A stretch of DNA of 64,000 nt from JASGMR01 sp963664675. Its GTDB lineage: Bacteria; Thermotogota; Thermotogae; Petrotogales; Kosmotogaceae. A program made the translations under genes and the position numbers. Location: positions 1 to 64,000 of the forward strand of contig CAXXLB010000002.1 in NCBI GenBank assembly GCA_963664675.2, in the 5' to 3' direction. The notes under the pieces are model-generated. The model did no database searches. It was not told the DNA's origin and saw nothing but the letters and a program-made list of their open reading frames with translations. Shown here in pieces: positions 54,540-62,292 of this stretch (position 1 is the first letter of the stretch; every line of letters starts with the position of its first letter).

Positions 54540-54903
54540 CAAATGAATTTGTGAACAAAGATGGTAATTCATATACTTCCTTTGATTATGCGGATTTATC
54601 TTGGGTCCTGATGGCGAAGAAGTGGGTATCAATTTCTTATTCAAAAAAGGATACGAATATCACTATTCCGAAATCAATGAGAATAATTCCGAAAATCTCT
54701 CCTGCATTTCGATCTTCAAACTTTACGTTGAAAGTGATTTGACAAGACCCTTAAATGGCAGGGTCAACAGGATGAACCTGTTCCTTCTCGAAGCAGGCGA
54801 TGTCTGCATGCATGCTATGAGTGATGATCATGAACGAAGGTTGGAATTCTATTCTAAAAATTACGGTTTGAATAACAACTGGTTCTTCTTCAATAAATAT
54901 TAA
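54540..54903 (+). pseudogene. Broken gene of unknown family
   Basis: Two frames read on from each other: EFVNKDGNSYTSFDYADLSW up to about 54605, then GPDGEEVGINFLFKKGYEYH to the stop at 54903. One inserted or lost base near 54605 joins them. No start codon with a ribosome site is visible upstream, so the N-terminus is also lost. 100 residues of the second frame remain open. Not recognised. Confidence 0.45.
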
Positions 54904-54922
54904 TTAGTATAATTAAAAGAGT

Positions 54923-54957
54923 AAGGAGGCAATCCATATGGATTACCTCCTTTTCAT
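54923..54957. terminator. Bidirectional terminator at the island border
   Basis: AAGGAGG and AATCC on one side pair with GGATT and CCTCCTT on the other, with one mismatch and an ATAT loop; T-rich on the plus side and A-rich on the other. It ends the island and the aroA operon. Confidence 0.8.
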
Positions 54958-54981
54958 TTTTATATAAAGAACCAATTGAGT

Positions 54982-56274
54982 TTAAACTTCTTCAAAATTG
55001 GCGTTCACTTTGTTCATTATATTGTAGAAATCGGGGAACGAAACATCGCAGCATTCCGCATCCTTCACTATAGTTTCGCCATCGGCGGCGAGTCCCGCTA
55101 CTGCGAGCGCCATGGCAACCCTGTGATCATCGTGGCTGTCGACTTCCGCACCTTTCAATTTTGAGCCACCGAAAATAGTCATAGTGGAATCATCGTCTTC
55201 GATTTTTACACCCATCTTACCAAGTTCTTCCTGCATAACGGCAACCCTGTCCGTTTCCTTAACTCTTACCATCTCGATACCGGTTAATTTTGTCTCACCT
55301 TCTGCAAAAGCTGCCGCAACAGAAAGTGCTGGAACAGCATCCGGGATATCCATACAATCGATGGTTATTCCTCTGAGTTTGTTACCTCCCTGAGCAATGA
55401 GGGAATTATTCTCCTTATCTACGGTTATATCCCCCCCCATTTCTTTCAAAATATCAACGATGACTGCGTCTCCCTGGCTCCCTGAGAGATCCAGATCCTC
55501 TATAACCAGCCTGGAATCGGTTATCAATGCTGCAACGAGAGGAAATGCAACGCCTTCCCAATCACTCGGGATCCTTTCATTTACGGCTTTGTATTCCTGC
55601 GGACCTTTTATTTTGAAATATTTGTAATTTTCACCATCGTAATCCACCGTTATTCCCTGCTTTTCAAGCCAGTCCACCGTCATTTGAAGATAGGGTTTTT
55701 CGTAAGGCTTTTCAAGTAGTATATTCATTTCTCCATTCAATAATGGTGATACCAGCATCATCGCCGACACGTACTGTGACATTCTGCCGTTGAAAGTAAC
55801 CGTTCCGGGTTTTATAGGACCCTTTATAACTGCGGGACATGCGAGTGAATTATTTCTGGTTGTGAAAGAATCTCCTCCAAGTGCGTTTATCGCATCCAGC
55901 AAAATCTTTATGGGTCTCTTTCTTATTTGATGATCACCCGTTAAAACTGTTGCGCCGCCATCAATTATGCTTGCCATTGCCGCAGTAAAATAAAGAGTAG
56001 TTCCGGAATTGCCGCAGTCTATAACATCATCGGGAATCTTCAAATCTTTTCCGACGCCTCCTACAACCCACTCGTTTTCCAGTTTTTTTACATCGGCACC
56101 GAATGCCTTGCTGACAATCAGAGAAGATAAGCAGTCTCTGCTGGAAAGCGGATTATAAATGTGGGAAATACCCTTTGCCATTGTGGCTATCAATACAGCT
56201 CTTATCGTGTGACTTTTTGATCCCGGGACAGATAAAATTCCATCTAAATTATTTTTTGTCGCTTTTATTTTCAT
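54982..56274 (-). CDS. 3-phosphoshikimate 1-carboxyvinyltransferase (EPSP synthase) family protein
   Basis: Enolpyruvyl transferase fold. Phosphate-binding PGSKSHTIRA (17-26), NSGTT near 89, GDHQIRKRPI near 117, RVKETDR near 345 and DDHRVAMALAV near 387 are all present, so it should be active. Notable: the middle motif reads SDWEGVAFPLVAA where aroA has a D-x-S-S-A-type sequence. 430 residues. It is the last gene of a TctCBA operon and overlaps tctA by one base, with no other shikimate gene near; an aroA-like enzyme of another pathway is possible. Confidence 0.85.
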   Translation of the reverse strand: MKIKATKNNLDGILSVPGSKSHTIRAVLIATMAKGISHIYNPLSSRDCLSSLIVSKAFGADVKKLENEWVVGGVGKDLKIPDDVIDCGNSGTTLYFTAAMASIIDGGATVLTGDHQIRKRPIKILLDAINALGGDSFTTRNNSLACPAVIKGPIKPGTVTFNGRMSQYVSAMMLVSPLLNGEMNILLEKPYEKPYLQMTVDWLEKQGITVDYDGENYKYFKIKGPQEYKAVNERIPSDWEGVAFPLVAALITDSRLVIEDLDLSGSQGDAVIVDILKEMGGDITVDKENNSLIAQGGNKLRGITIDCMDIPDAVPALSVAAAFAEGETKLTGIEMVRVKETDRVAVMQEELGKMGVKIEDDDSTMTIFGGSKLKGAEVDSHDDHRVAMALAVAGLAADGETIVKDAECCDVSFPDFYNIMNKVNANFEEV

Positions 56275-57764
56275 TATTTTCCTCCGTTTCTTTTACCCCT
56301 GAACAACTTTTTAAAAGCGGGGAGATTGGAAAGAAGAGAAAGAACAACGAGACAGACGAGAACGATGCTTATAGGGCTGGAGAACATAGCCATCACCGGA
56401 TTATCTTCATATTGAGCGAGTGAAACGGCTCTTCTGAAGTTCTCATCCATCATCTTTCCAAGTACCAGTCCGAGTACCATAGGTGCCACGGAATATCCTC
56501 TCTTCTTCATTATGAATCCTGCAAATCCGAATAATATCATCAGTAATACATCGTATACTTTTCCGCTTATCGCATATGCTCCTATCACACACAGTATCGC
56601 CACGAGTGGCAGTAATATCTTCTTGGGTATCAGAACTATCTTTGCAAGTTGTGGTGCTATTGTGAATCCAAGAACCAGTATCATGATACATCCTATGAAT
56701 CCTCCGATCAGTAATGTGTAGAAAAGATCAGGTGTCTGTGTGAATAGAAGTGGGCCGGGTTGGAGATTATGCACATAGAGAGCGGATATTATTACTGCGG
56801 TTACCGCATCTCCGGGTATTCCAAGTGTGAGCATCGGTATCAACGCTCCACCTATACATGCATTGTTCGCCGATTCACTGGCGACTATTCCTTCAACCGC
56901 TCCTTCACCAAAGGGTACGGGTGGATTCTTGGTTGTTTTCTTCGCCTGGTCATATGCTATCAGCGAGGCAACCGGTCCTCCGGCTCCGGGTAATGCTCCT
57001 ATCACCGTTCCTATGAGTGCAGAGAACAGTCCCAGCGGAAAATATTTCAGGAGTTTCTTCGTGCTTATCTTTCCTTTCTCTATGTTATGAGATATCGGTT
57101 TCATGCTTTTGTCTGAGACCTGAATGAGTATTTCTGAGAATCCGAACAATCCAATAAGTGCTGCTATAAGTGGTATTCCCGAAAGGAGATTCATCGATCC
57201 GTATGTGAATCTTCCCATTCCCATTATAGGGTCCATTCCAATCATTCCCAGGAATACTCCGAGTGCCGCACTTATGAGTCCCTTTATGAAGTTCTTTGAT
57301 GTGAGTGATCCGACCGTCGTCAGTCCGAACAAAGCGAGCAGAAAGTAATCCATAGGTGAGAACATGAGCGCTATTTTCGTCACGGGGTGTGCCACGAGGG
57401 CGAGTATCACCATTCCAACAACCGATCCCATGAATGAGTATATCGTCGCTGTCTTGAGTGCTTTTTTTGCTTCTCCCTTTTTGGTCATTGGAAATCCGTC
57501 CAGTGTTGTCGCAACGGAAGCGGGTGCTCCGGGTATGTTCACAAGTATCGCCGTGACAGCTCCTGAGAATACTCCTACAACGTACACTCCCATTATCATT
57601 CCTATCGCATTGTTGACCGTCCAGGTGAATGTTACGGATACCAACAGGGCGGTTGCCATCGTTACCGATAATCCCGGCATCGCTCCGACTATCAGTCCTG
57701 TGAATGATCCCAATGCCACCAGTAATATGAAACTTATGTCTATTGATGATAAGAATTCAAGCAT
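56274..57764 (-). CDS. Tripartite tricarboxylate transporter large membrane subunit, TctA family
   Basis: Second TctA of the window: GAMPGLSVTMATALLVSVTF near residue 27, NIPGAPASVATTLDGFPM near 75 and GALPGAGGPVASLIAYDQ near 262. 496 residues, about twelve helices. Codons are strongly biased to GGA, ATA and AAG compared with the first TctA, a sign of high expression. Starts 12 bp after tctB. Confidence 0.92.
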   Translation of the reverse strand: MLEFLSSIDISFILLVALGSFTGLIVGAMPGLSVTMATALLVSVTFTWTVNNAIGMIMGVYVVGVFSGAVTAILVNIPGAPASVATTLDGFPMTKKGEAKKALKTATIYSFMGSVVGMVILALVAHPVTKIALMFSPMDYFLLALFGLTTVGSLTSKNFIKGLISAALGVFLGMIGMDPIMGMGRFTYGSMNLLSGIPLIAALIGLFGFSEILIQVSDKSMKPISHNIEKGKISTKKLLKYFPLGLFSALIGTVIGALPGAGGPVASLIAYDQAKKTTKNPPVPFGEGAVEGIVASESANNACIGGALIPMLTLGIPGDAVTAVIISALYVHNLQPGPLLFTQTPDLFYTLLIGGFIGCIMILVLGFTIAPQLAKIVLIPKKILLPLVAILCVIGAYAISGKVYDVLLMILFGFAGFIMKKRGYSVAPMVLGLVLGKMMDENFRRAVSLAQYEDNPVMAMFSSPISIVLVCLVVLSLLSNLPAFKKLFRGKRNGGK

Positions 57765-57776
57765 TTCCTCATCTCC

Positions 57777-58259
57777 TTATGGAAGTATTACTTTGAGAAG
57801 TATCCCAAAGAAGTAGTACAGTCCGAATGTTGTTGCTGCTGTTATTATTCCTACCAGCCACCATCTCTTCTCCTTGAGGAAAAACATCATAACCGCAAGG
57901 TATATCAGTGATGTGGGTATGAAATGTATGATAGGTAATGCGAAGCAGTAGAGTAAGCTGAATCCGAATACGAACAGTACTCCTATCCAGTTTATTTTGT
58001 CTTCTTCAGTCTTTTCTTTCTTTTTTTCTCCTGTTCCTTCAGTCTCTTTTTTGTTTTTCTTTACTCCCTGCAAAAATAGCGATAGAGAGAGGAAAAGAAG
58101 TAATATGGAGATTATCAGTGGAAACAGTCCCGGTGCAAGTGCCCATGAACCATATGTATTCATGTTCAATGCAGAAATCATTATGAACAATCCCAGTATG
58201 ATGAATATTATGCTTTCTATGATTTCTCCATTTAACCTGAACCTGCTGCCTTTTTTCAT
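57777..58259 (-). CDS. Tripartite tricarboxylate transporter small membrane subunit, TctB family
   Basis: 160 residues, four helices, with ALAPGLFPLIISILLL (the GPxxFP-like motif) near 37. A charged loop of KKNKKETEGTGEKKKEKTEE lies between the two helix pairs. GGGGGG precedes the ATG. Middle gene of the leftward operon. Confidence 0.85.
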   Translation of the reverse strand: MKKGSRFRLNGEIIESIIFIILGLFIMISALNMNTYGSWALAPGLFPLIISILLLFLSLSLFLQGVKKNKKETEGTGEKKKEKTEEDKINWIGVLFVFGFSLLYCFALPIIHFIPTSLIYLAVMMFFLKEKRWWLVGIITAATTFGLYYFFGILLKVILP

Positions 58260-58287
58260 TTTTTATCCCCCCGATTTGTAATGAAAT

Positions 58288-58308
58288 GCGAGGGTGTTAT
58301 ACCCTCGC
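58288..58308 (-). terminator. Intra-operon hairpin after tctC
   Basis: GCGAGGGT and ACCCTCGC form a perfect 8-bp stem with a 5-nt loop, eight bases after the tctC stop on the minus strand. No T-tract follows in that direction, so it is more likely a 3' stabiliser of the tctC message than a full terminator. Confidence 0.7.
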
Positions 58309-58315
58309 TTTTGTT

Positions 58316-59317
58316 TTATTCTTCTCCCAGTCTTTTTATTCCAAAGTCTGCCGGACTTTTCTGTGTTGCTCCTGCATCATCCAGTAACCATGCAGAGAGT
58401 GATGTCCAGTCTTTCCAGTATTTCGCAACGTCTTCTCCCTGTAAGTAACTCAGTATTTCGTAGTTGTTGGATTCACAGAAGTTTTTCCATGTTTCTGTTT
58501 CCATAGCTGCAAGTGCTGCTTCGAGTATCTTTTCTTTTACTTCGTCGGATGTTCCTTTCTTTACGAGCAGACAGTTCGGGAATCTGAGTAACAGATATGG
58601 TTCCAGTTCCGGTAATGCATCTACCATCGATGGTACTTCGGGTAGTATTTCCACAGGTTCAGGTGAGAATACTGCCAGTGCTTTCAGGTCTCCGTTGAGT
58701 ATGTATTGCAATGTTGTTCCAACGTTACCGAATGTGAAGTCAACCTGTCCTCCTATTGTGGCTGTCATTGCAGGTGCTCCTCCACCGAATGGTATGGCAT
58801 TCACTTTCAATCCTACCTGGTTGAACAGTAAGCCCTGTATGTGTCCGCTGGCGCCCGGTCCTGAGTATGATAATTTTATTTTACCCGGGTTTTCTTCTAT
58901 TGCTGCCACGAGTTCTTCGAATGTGTTGTATGGTGAGTTCTTGGGAACGACTACTATTTTTGTGTCCTGTGATATCATGACTACCGGATCGAAATCCTCA
59001 AAGCTGGCATCACTTATTCCCATTACCTGGAATATCCCGGGTGTTTCTGCTGAGAATAGTATTGTATAACCGTCCGCAGGCTTTTTGAGTACGTAATCCG
59101 TTCCTATCGCTCCGGATGCTCCCGGCTGGTTGAAAACGGTTATCGCCTCTCCGATCTCTTTTTCCATGAGTGGTGCAAGTACTCTGGATACTCTGTCCGT
59201 TATCCCTCCTGCACTCCATGGTACTACCAGTGTTATGGGCTTGTCTGGGTACGCTCCCATCACTATTGTTCCCATTATTAATACTGCCAATAGTAACATT
59301 ATTATGTTTCTTTTCAC
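58316..59317 (-). CDS. Tripartite tricarboxylate transporter binding protein, TctC family
   Basis: Receptor of the second TTT system. Signal peptide (about 1-21 of the 333 residues), then YPDKPITLVVPWSAGGITDRVSR and FNQPGASGAIGTDYVLK, the Bug-family signatures. GTG at 59317, eight bases after AGGAGG, is preferred; an upstream GTG at 59326 is part of that site. A LacI-type palindrome touches the ribosome site. First gene of tctC-tctB-tctA-aroA-like. Confidence 0.9.
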   Translation of the reverse strand: MKRNIIMLLLAVLIMGTIVMGAYPDKPITLVVPWSAGGITDRVSRVLAPLMEKEIGEAITVFNQPGASGAIGTDYVLKKPADGYTILFSAETPGIFQVMGISDASFEDFDPVVMISQDTKIVVVPKNSPYNTFEELVAAIEENPGKIKLSYSGPGASGHIQGLLFNQVGLKVNAIPFGGGAPAMTATIGGQVDFTFGNVGTTLQYILNGDLKALAVFSPEPVEILPEVPSMVDALPELEPYLLLRFPNCLLVKKGTSDEVKEKILEAALAAMETETWKNFCESNNYEILSYLQGEDVAKYWKDWTSLSAWLLDDAGATQKSPADFGIKRLGEE

Positions 59318-59331
59318 TTTTTCCACCTCCT

Positions 59332-59343
59332 GAAAACGTTTTC
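59332..59343. promoter_or_regulatory. LacI-type operator O1 before tctC
   Basis: Perfect palindrome GAAAACGTTTTC with the central CG typical of LacI-family sites, between the leftward promoter and the tctC ribosome site, at about +14 to +25 of the transcript. Confidence 0.75.
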
Positions 59344-59363
59344 CGACCTATGAGATTTTATTA

Positions 59364-59393
59364 ATTCTACTATATTTTGAGCAATCATGTCAA
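59364..59393 (-). promoter_or_regulatory. Leftward promoter of the tctCBA-aroA operon
   Basis: On the minus strand TTGACA (59393-59388), 18-bp spacer, TAGAAT (59369-59364). Confidence 0.65.
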
Positions 59394-59398
59394 GTGAC

Positions 59399-59427
59399 TT
59401 GATTTATTTATTTTTTTTTATTATAAT
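59399..59427 (+). promoter_or_regulatory. Rightward promoter of the MFS-lacI operon
   Basis: TTGATT (59399-59404), 17-bp spacer, TATAAT (59422-59427). Its -35 lies 5 bp from that of the leftward promoter, so the two are back to back. Confidence 0.7.
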
Positions 59428-59466
59428 ACTTCATAAGTTTCCAAATACTTTTATTTAAGAGGAATA

Positions 59467-60807
59467 ATGATGAATGATTTGAAAAAAGACTTTAAAAATT
59501 TTGAAAATGAAAACACTGAAAACATTAAAAACAAATCCGGCAAACGTTTGCCCGAAACATTTATTTTTCTGTATGTTTTGCTGGTCGCAGCCTATTTTTT
59601 CTCCTACTTTTTCAGAGTTTCATCATCGGTAGTAATGCCGGTTTTGGCTTCGGAATGGGGAATGAACGCATCGCTTGTAGGTTTTATCTCCAGTTTGTAC
59701 TTTTATATGTATGCCTTCATGCAACCTATCAGCGGTGCCCTTAACGATAAATTTGGTCCTACTTACGTTGTTTCTGCAGGAATATTCGTTACAGGGATCG
59801 GAGCACTGTTATTCGGGTTTGCACCGAATCCCCTCGTCTTATCTATAGGAAGACTTCTTACGGGATTGGGACTGGCCCCGATGCTCTCCGGTGTTCTCGT
59901 ATATCAGGCGAATAGATTTCCTAAGAATAAATATGCGTTCTTTTCGGGAATAACTTACACCGTGGGAAATTTTGGTGCTGTCATATCCGTCGCACCTCTC
60001 GCTTTTGCCATTTCATCCTTTGGCAGAAATATGGTCTTTGTATTTTTGGCGGTGATAAATGTTATTCTGGCGGTTCTGATTTTCTCGAGAAGAAAGGATG
60101 ATCCAATACTGTCTCACAGAAAGAAAAAAGTGAACGTTGATTCAACCCCGTTGATAAAACAGATGGGATTTGCGATCAAGAAAATATTTAAAACAAAACA
60201 GTTGATTTTCATGCTTGTGCTCTGGGGGATTTCTTTTGGATCTTTGATGTCTTTACAGGGTTTGTGGGCGGTTTCTTGGTATCAGACATCTTACGGAATT
60301 TCTTCCAATGAGGCCAGTTCGTGGGCAACGCTGATAGGAATAGGCGTAATGTTGGGAAACTTTTTCGGAGCACATATCGCCAGGGATTCCAAAAGCAGAA
60401 AAAAGGTTATCGCCATTGCCTGCTCTGTATACAGTATTTCCTGGCTTGTCCTTCTTCTTGGAATTTACTCACATGTTTCTGTAATAGTGGTCGGGATATT
60501 GGGATGTATTTTAGGATTAGCTGCCGGTGTGAGCTATGTTCATCTGACTGCCGGAGTCAACGATATTTCGCCGGTGGGTAAAAATGGAGCTCTTTTTGGA
60601 ATGATGAATTTTTTTGTTTTTGTCTGTGTTATAGTATTTCAATGGGGAACAGGCGTGATTTTACAGAATTTCCCGGGTATGACTGAAGGGATTTATACTC
60701 ATGAGGGATACATGGTCACATTTACCGTTGTGACTGTTTTGGCACTGGTGAGTTTATTTGCGCTTCTGTTTATCAGATCCTTCAGTGATTTCAAAGGAGA
60801 TGAATAA
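59467..60807 (+). CDS. MFS transporter (sugar acid or organophosphate cation-symporter like)
   Basis: Twelve helices, 446 residues. Family landmarks: YFFSYFFRVSSSVVMPVLA near residue 45, PISGALNDKFGPTYVVSAG (motif A) near 92 and RLLTGLGLAPMLSG near 133. Resembles hexuronate/galactonate-type carriers and the nitrate-sugar phosphate group; substrate unknown. AAGAGG precedes adjacent ATGs at 59467 and 59470. Divergent from the second TTT operon, which suggests two routes of uptake for related acids under one LacI-type regulator. Operator O2 lies inside its first codons. Confidence 0.87.
   Translation: MMNDLKKDFKNFENENTENIKNKSGKRLPETFIFLYVLLVAAYFFSYFFRVSSSVVMPVLASEWGMNASLVGFISSLYFYMYAFMQPISGALNDKFGPTYVVSAGIFVTGIGALLFGFAPNPLVLSIGRLLTGLGLAPMLSGVLVYQANRFPKNKYAFFSGITYTVGNFGAVISVAPLAFAISSFGRNMVFVFLAVINVILAVLIFSRRKDDPILSHRKKKVNVDSTPLIKQMGFAIKKIFKTKQLIFMLVLWGISFGSLMSLQGLWAVSWYQTSYGISSNEASSWATLIGIGVMLGNFFGAHIARDSKSRKKVIAIACSVYSISWLVLLLGIYSHVSVIVVGILGCILGLAAGVSYVHLTAGVNDISPVGKNGALFGMMNFFVFVCVIVFQWGTGVILQNFPGMTEGIYTHEGYMVTFTVVTVLALVSLFALLFIRSFSDFKGDE
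59539..59552. promoter_or_regulatory. LacI-type operator O2 inside the MFS gene
   Basis: Perfect 14-bp palindrome GGCAAACGTTTGCC at codons 25-29 of the MFS gene. It shares the core AAACGTTT with O1, with centres 208 bp apart, about 20 helical turns, which fits DNA looping. Confidence 0.65.
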
Positions 60808-61895
60808 AGATCGGGAAGGAAGATAAAAAGAGCACTATCAAGGATATTGCCAAACGTACGGGACTTTCAATATCGACGGTTTCGAGAGTTCTGAACGATT
60901 CACGTAATGTGAAGCAGGAGTACAAAGAAAAGGTATATATAGCATCGAAGGAACTTAATTATAAACCCAATATCGCTGCCAAATATATAAAGGGGGCCAA
61001 AACGAATAATATAGCCGTTCTGGTTCCCGATATTGCTCATCCGTTTTTCAGTGCAATTTTGAAAGGAATGCTGGACCAGAGCAGAAAAATAGGTAAAAAT
61101 TTACTCATATATTCTTCCGACGGAAAGAGAGAGTATGAAGAACTATCGTTGAATCAGATTTCAAGAGCGTTCATAGATGGATTCCTTTTTTCCCCGATTT
61201 CAAGAACCAAATTCATAGAACCGGAAGAGAGCGGTATAAAACTCCCGACGGCGATATTCGGAAGAAGAAATATGAACAAAAGTATTCCTCACATTTATTC
61301 CGATAATATAAAGGGAGGGTATTTAGCCACAAAATATCTTTTAAGACTTGGAAGAAAAGGGATAGGATTTCTTGCGGGCTTCTGGGAACCCCCCTGTACT
61401 AACAGCGATATAAAGAGAATAATAAATGAAGACTGGGTGGGTTCTTACTCGACTCTGGATAGATTCAAGGGTTATTTAAGGGCCCTGAAAGAACACGATA
61501 TTGATTACTCTCCTGAAAGGGTCGTCATCTGTGGTTATGGAAGATACGATGGATACAAAGCGATGCAGGAATTGTTCAGCAGAATGGTTAAGGTCGACTC
61601 TATAATCACTCCGAACGATATAGTTGCATCAGGCGTTATAAATTTTTTGGAAGAACAGAATATGGAAATACCGAATGATATTTCTGTAATTGGTTATGAT
61701 GACAATCTCATCGCTCCGGTTACAAAACCCCGCTTAACTTCGGTAAAGCAGGATCCGCAAATGATGGGTGAAGCTTCAATTGAAGTGATAGATAAAATGA
61801 TAAGGGGTGAAAAAATAGTTAATAAAGATATCTCGATCGATGTTTCTCTTTCTATAAGAGGTTCTACTGGAATGGTCAAAAAACCTTCCGAGTAA
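60804..61895 (+). CDS. LacI-family transcriptional regulator without a standard start codon
   Basis: Complete LacI HTH (STIKDIAKRTGLSISTVSRVLND, about 9-31) with the hinge NYKPNIAAKYIKG, then a periplasmic-binding-like sensor (NNIAVLVPDIAHPFFSAILK to RLTSVKQDPQMMGE). In this frame no ATG, GTG or TTG lies between the previous TGA (60801) and the HTH. AAAGGAG at 60793-60799 could serve ATA at 60804 or ATC at 60810. The first standard codon, GTG at 60909, would delete the HTH. It overlaps the MFS stop. Likely binds O1 and O2. Confidence 0.82.
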   Translation: MKIGKEDKKSTIKDIAKRTGLSISTVSRVLNDSRNVKQEYKEKVYIASKELNYKPNIAAKYIKGAKTNNIAVLVPDIAHPFFSAILKGMLDQSRKIGKNLLIYSSDGKREYEELSLNQISRAFIDGFLFSPISRTKFIEPEESGIKLPTAIFGRRNMNKSIPHIYSDNIKGGYLATKYLLRLGRKGIGFLAGFWEPPCTNSDIKRIINEDWVGSYSTLDRFKGYLRALKEHDIDYSPERVVICGYGRYDGYKAMQELFSRMVKVDSIITPNDIVASGVINFLEEQNMEIPNDISVIGYDDNLIAPVTKPRLTSVKQDPQMMGEASIEVIDKMIRGEKIVNKDISIDVSLSIRGSTGMVKKPSE

Positions 61896-61992
61896 AGAAA
61901 ATTGATGCATCCTCCTGGTGCGCACTGACATCACACTGGTTTCAACTTGAAGTTTTAAGTATTAATTTTAAAAAATCAACCTTGAAGAAAAA

Positions 61993-62292
61993 TTATTCTA
62001 TTATGCCCATTCTCTTCAGGACTTTTTCGTTGGCTTCTTCTTCACTGACCTTAGGATTTTCATGGTCTTTACCAATTTCATCCTCTTTTTCCTCAGAATT
62101 TTTTACATGTTTAATTCTGCTTGCAACAAAAGTGTTTACGAGCCTGTTACCGTATAAAACGGTCGAATGACTTTTCACTTCCCATCCTTCTTTCACTTCC
62201 CGTTCAAAACGTTCTGCAAATTCTTCCATGTTGCATATTTTACCTTCGTCATCAAGTTCCGCCGATACAACGAATATTTTTTGGCTACTCAT
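61993..62292 (-). CDS. 99-residue protein, unknown, last of a three-gene operon
   Basis: Alpha-beta protein: a strand KIFVVSAELDDEG, a helix MEEFAERFEREVKEGWEVKSHSTVLYG, then a strand VNTFVASRIKH and a charged C-terminal tail. Layout recalls the small DUF4177-like fold (EGWEVKSHS followed by a strand), but this is a resemblance only. GGAGG ahead of adjacent ATGs at 62295 and 62292. Overlaps the upstream gene by 8 bp. Confidence 0.6.
   Translation of the reverse strand: MSSQKIFVVSAELDDEGKICNMEEFAERFEREVKEGWEVKSHSTVLYGNRLVNTFVASRIKHVKNSEEKEDEIGKDHENPKVSEEEANEKVLKRMGIIE

Noticed and set aside
60909..61895. GTG at 60909 as start of the LacI-type regulator
   Set aside because: It would cut off the complete helix-turn-helix encoded just upstream in the same frame.
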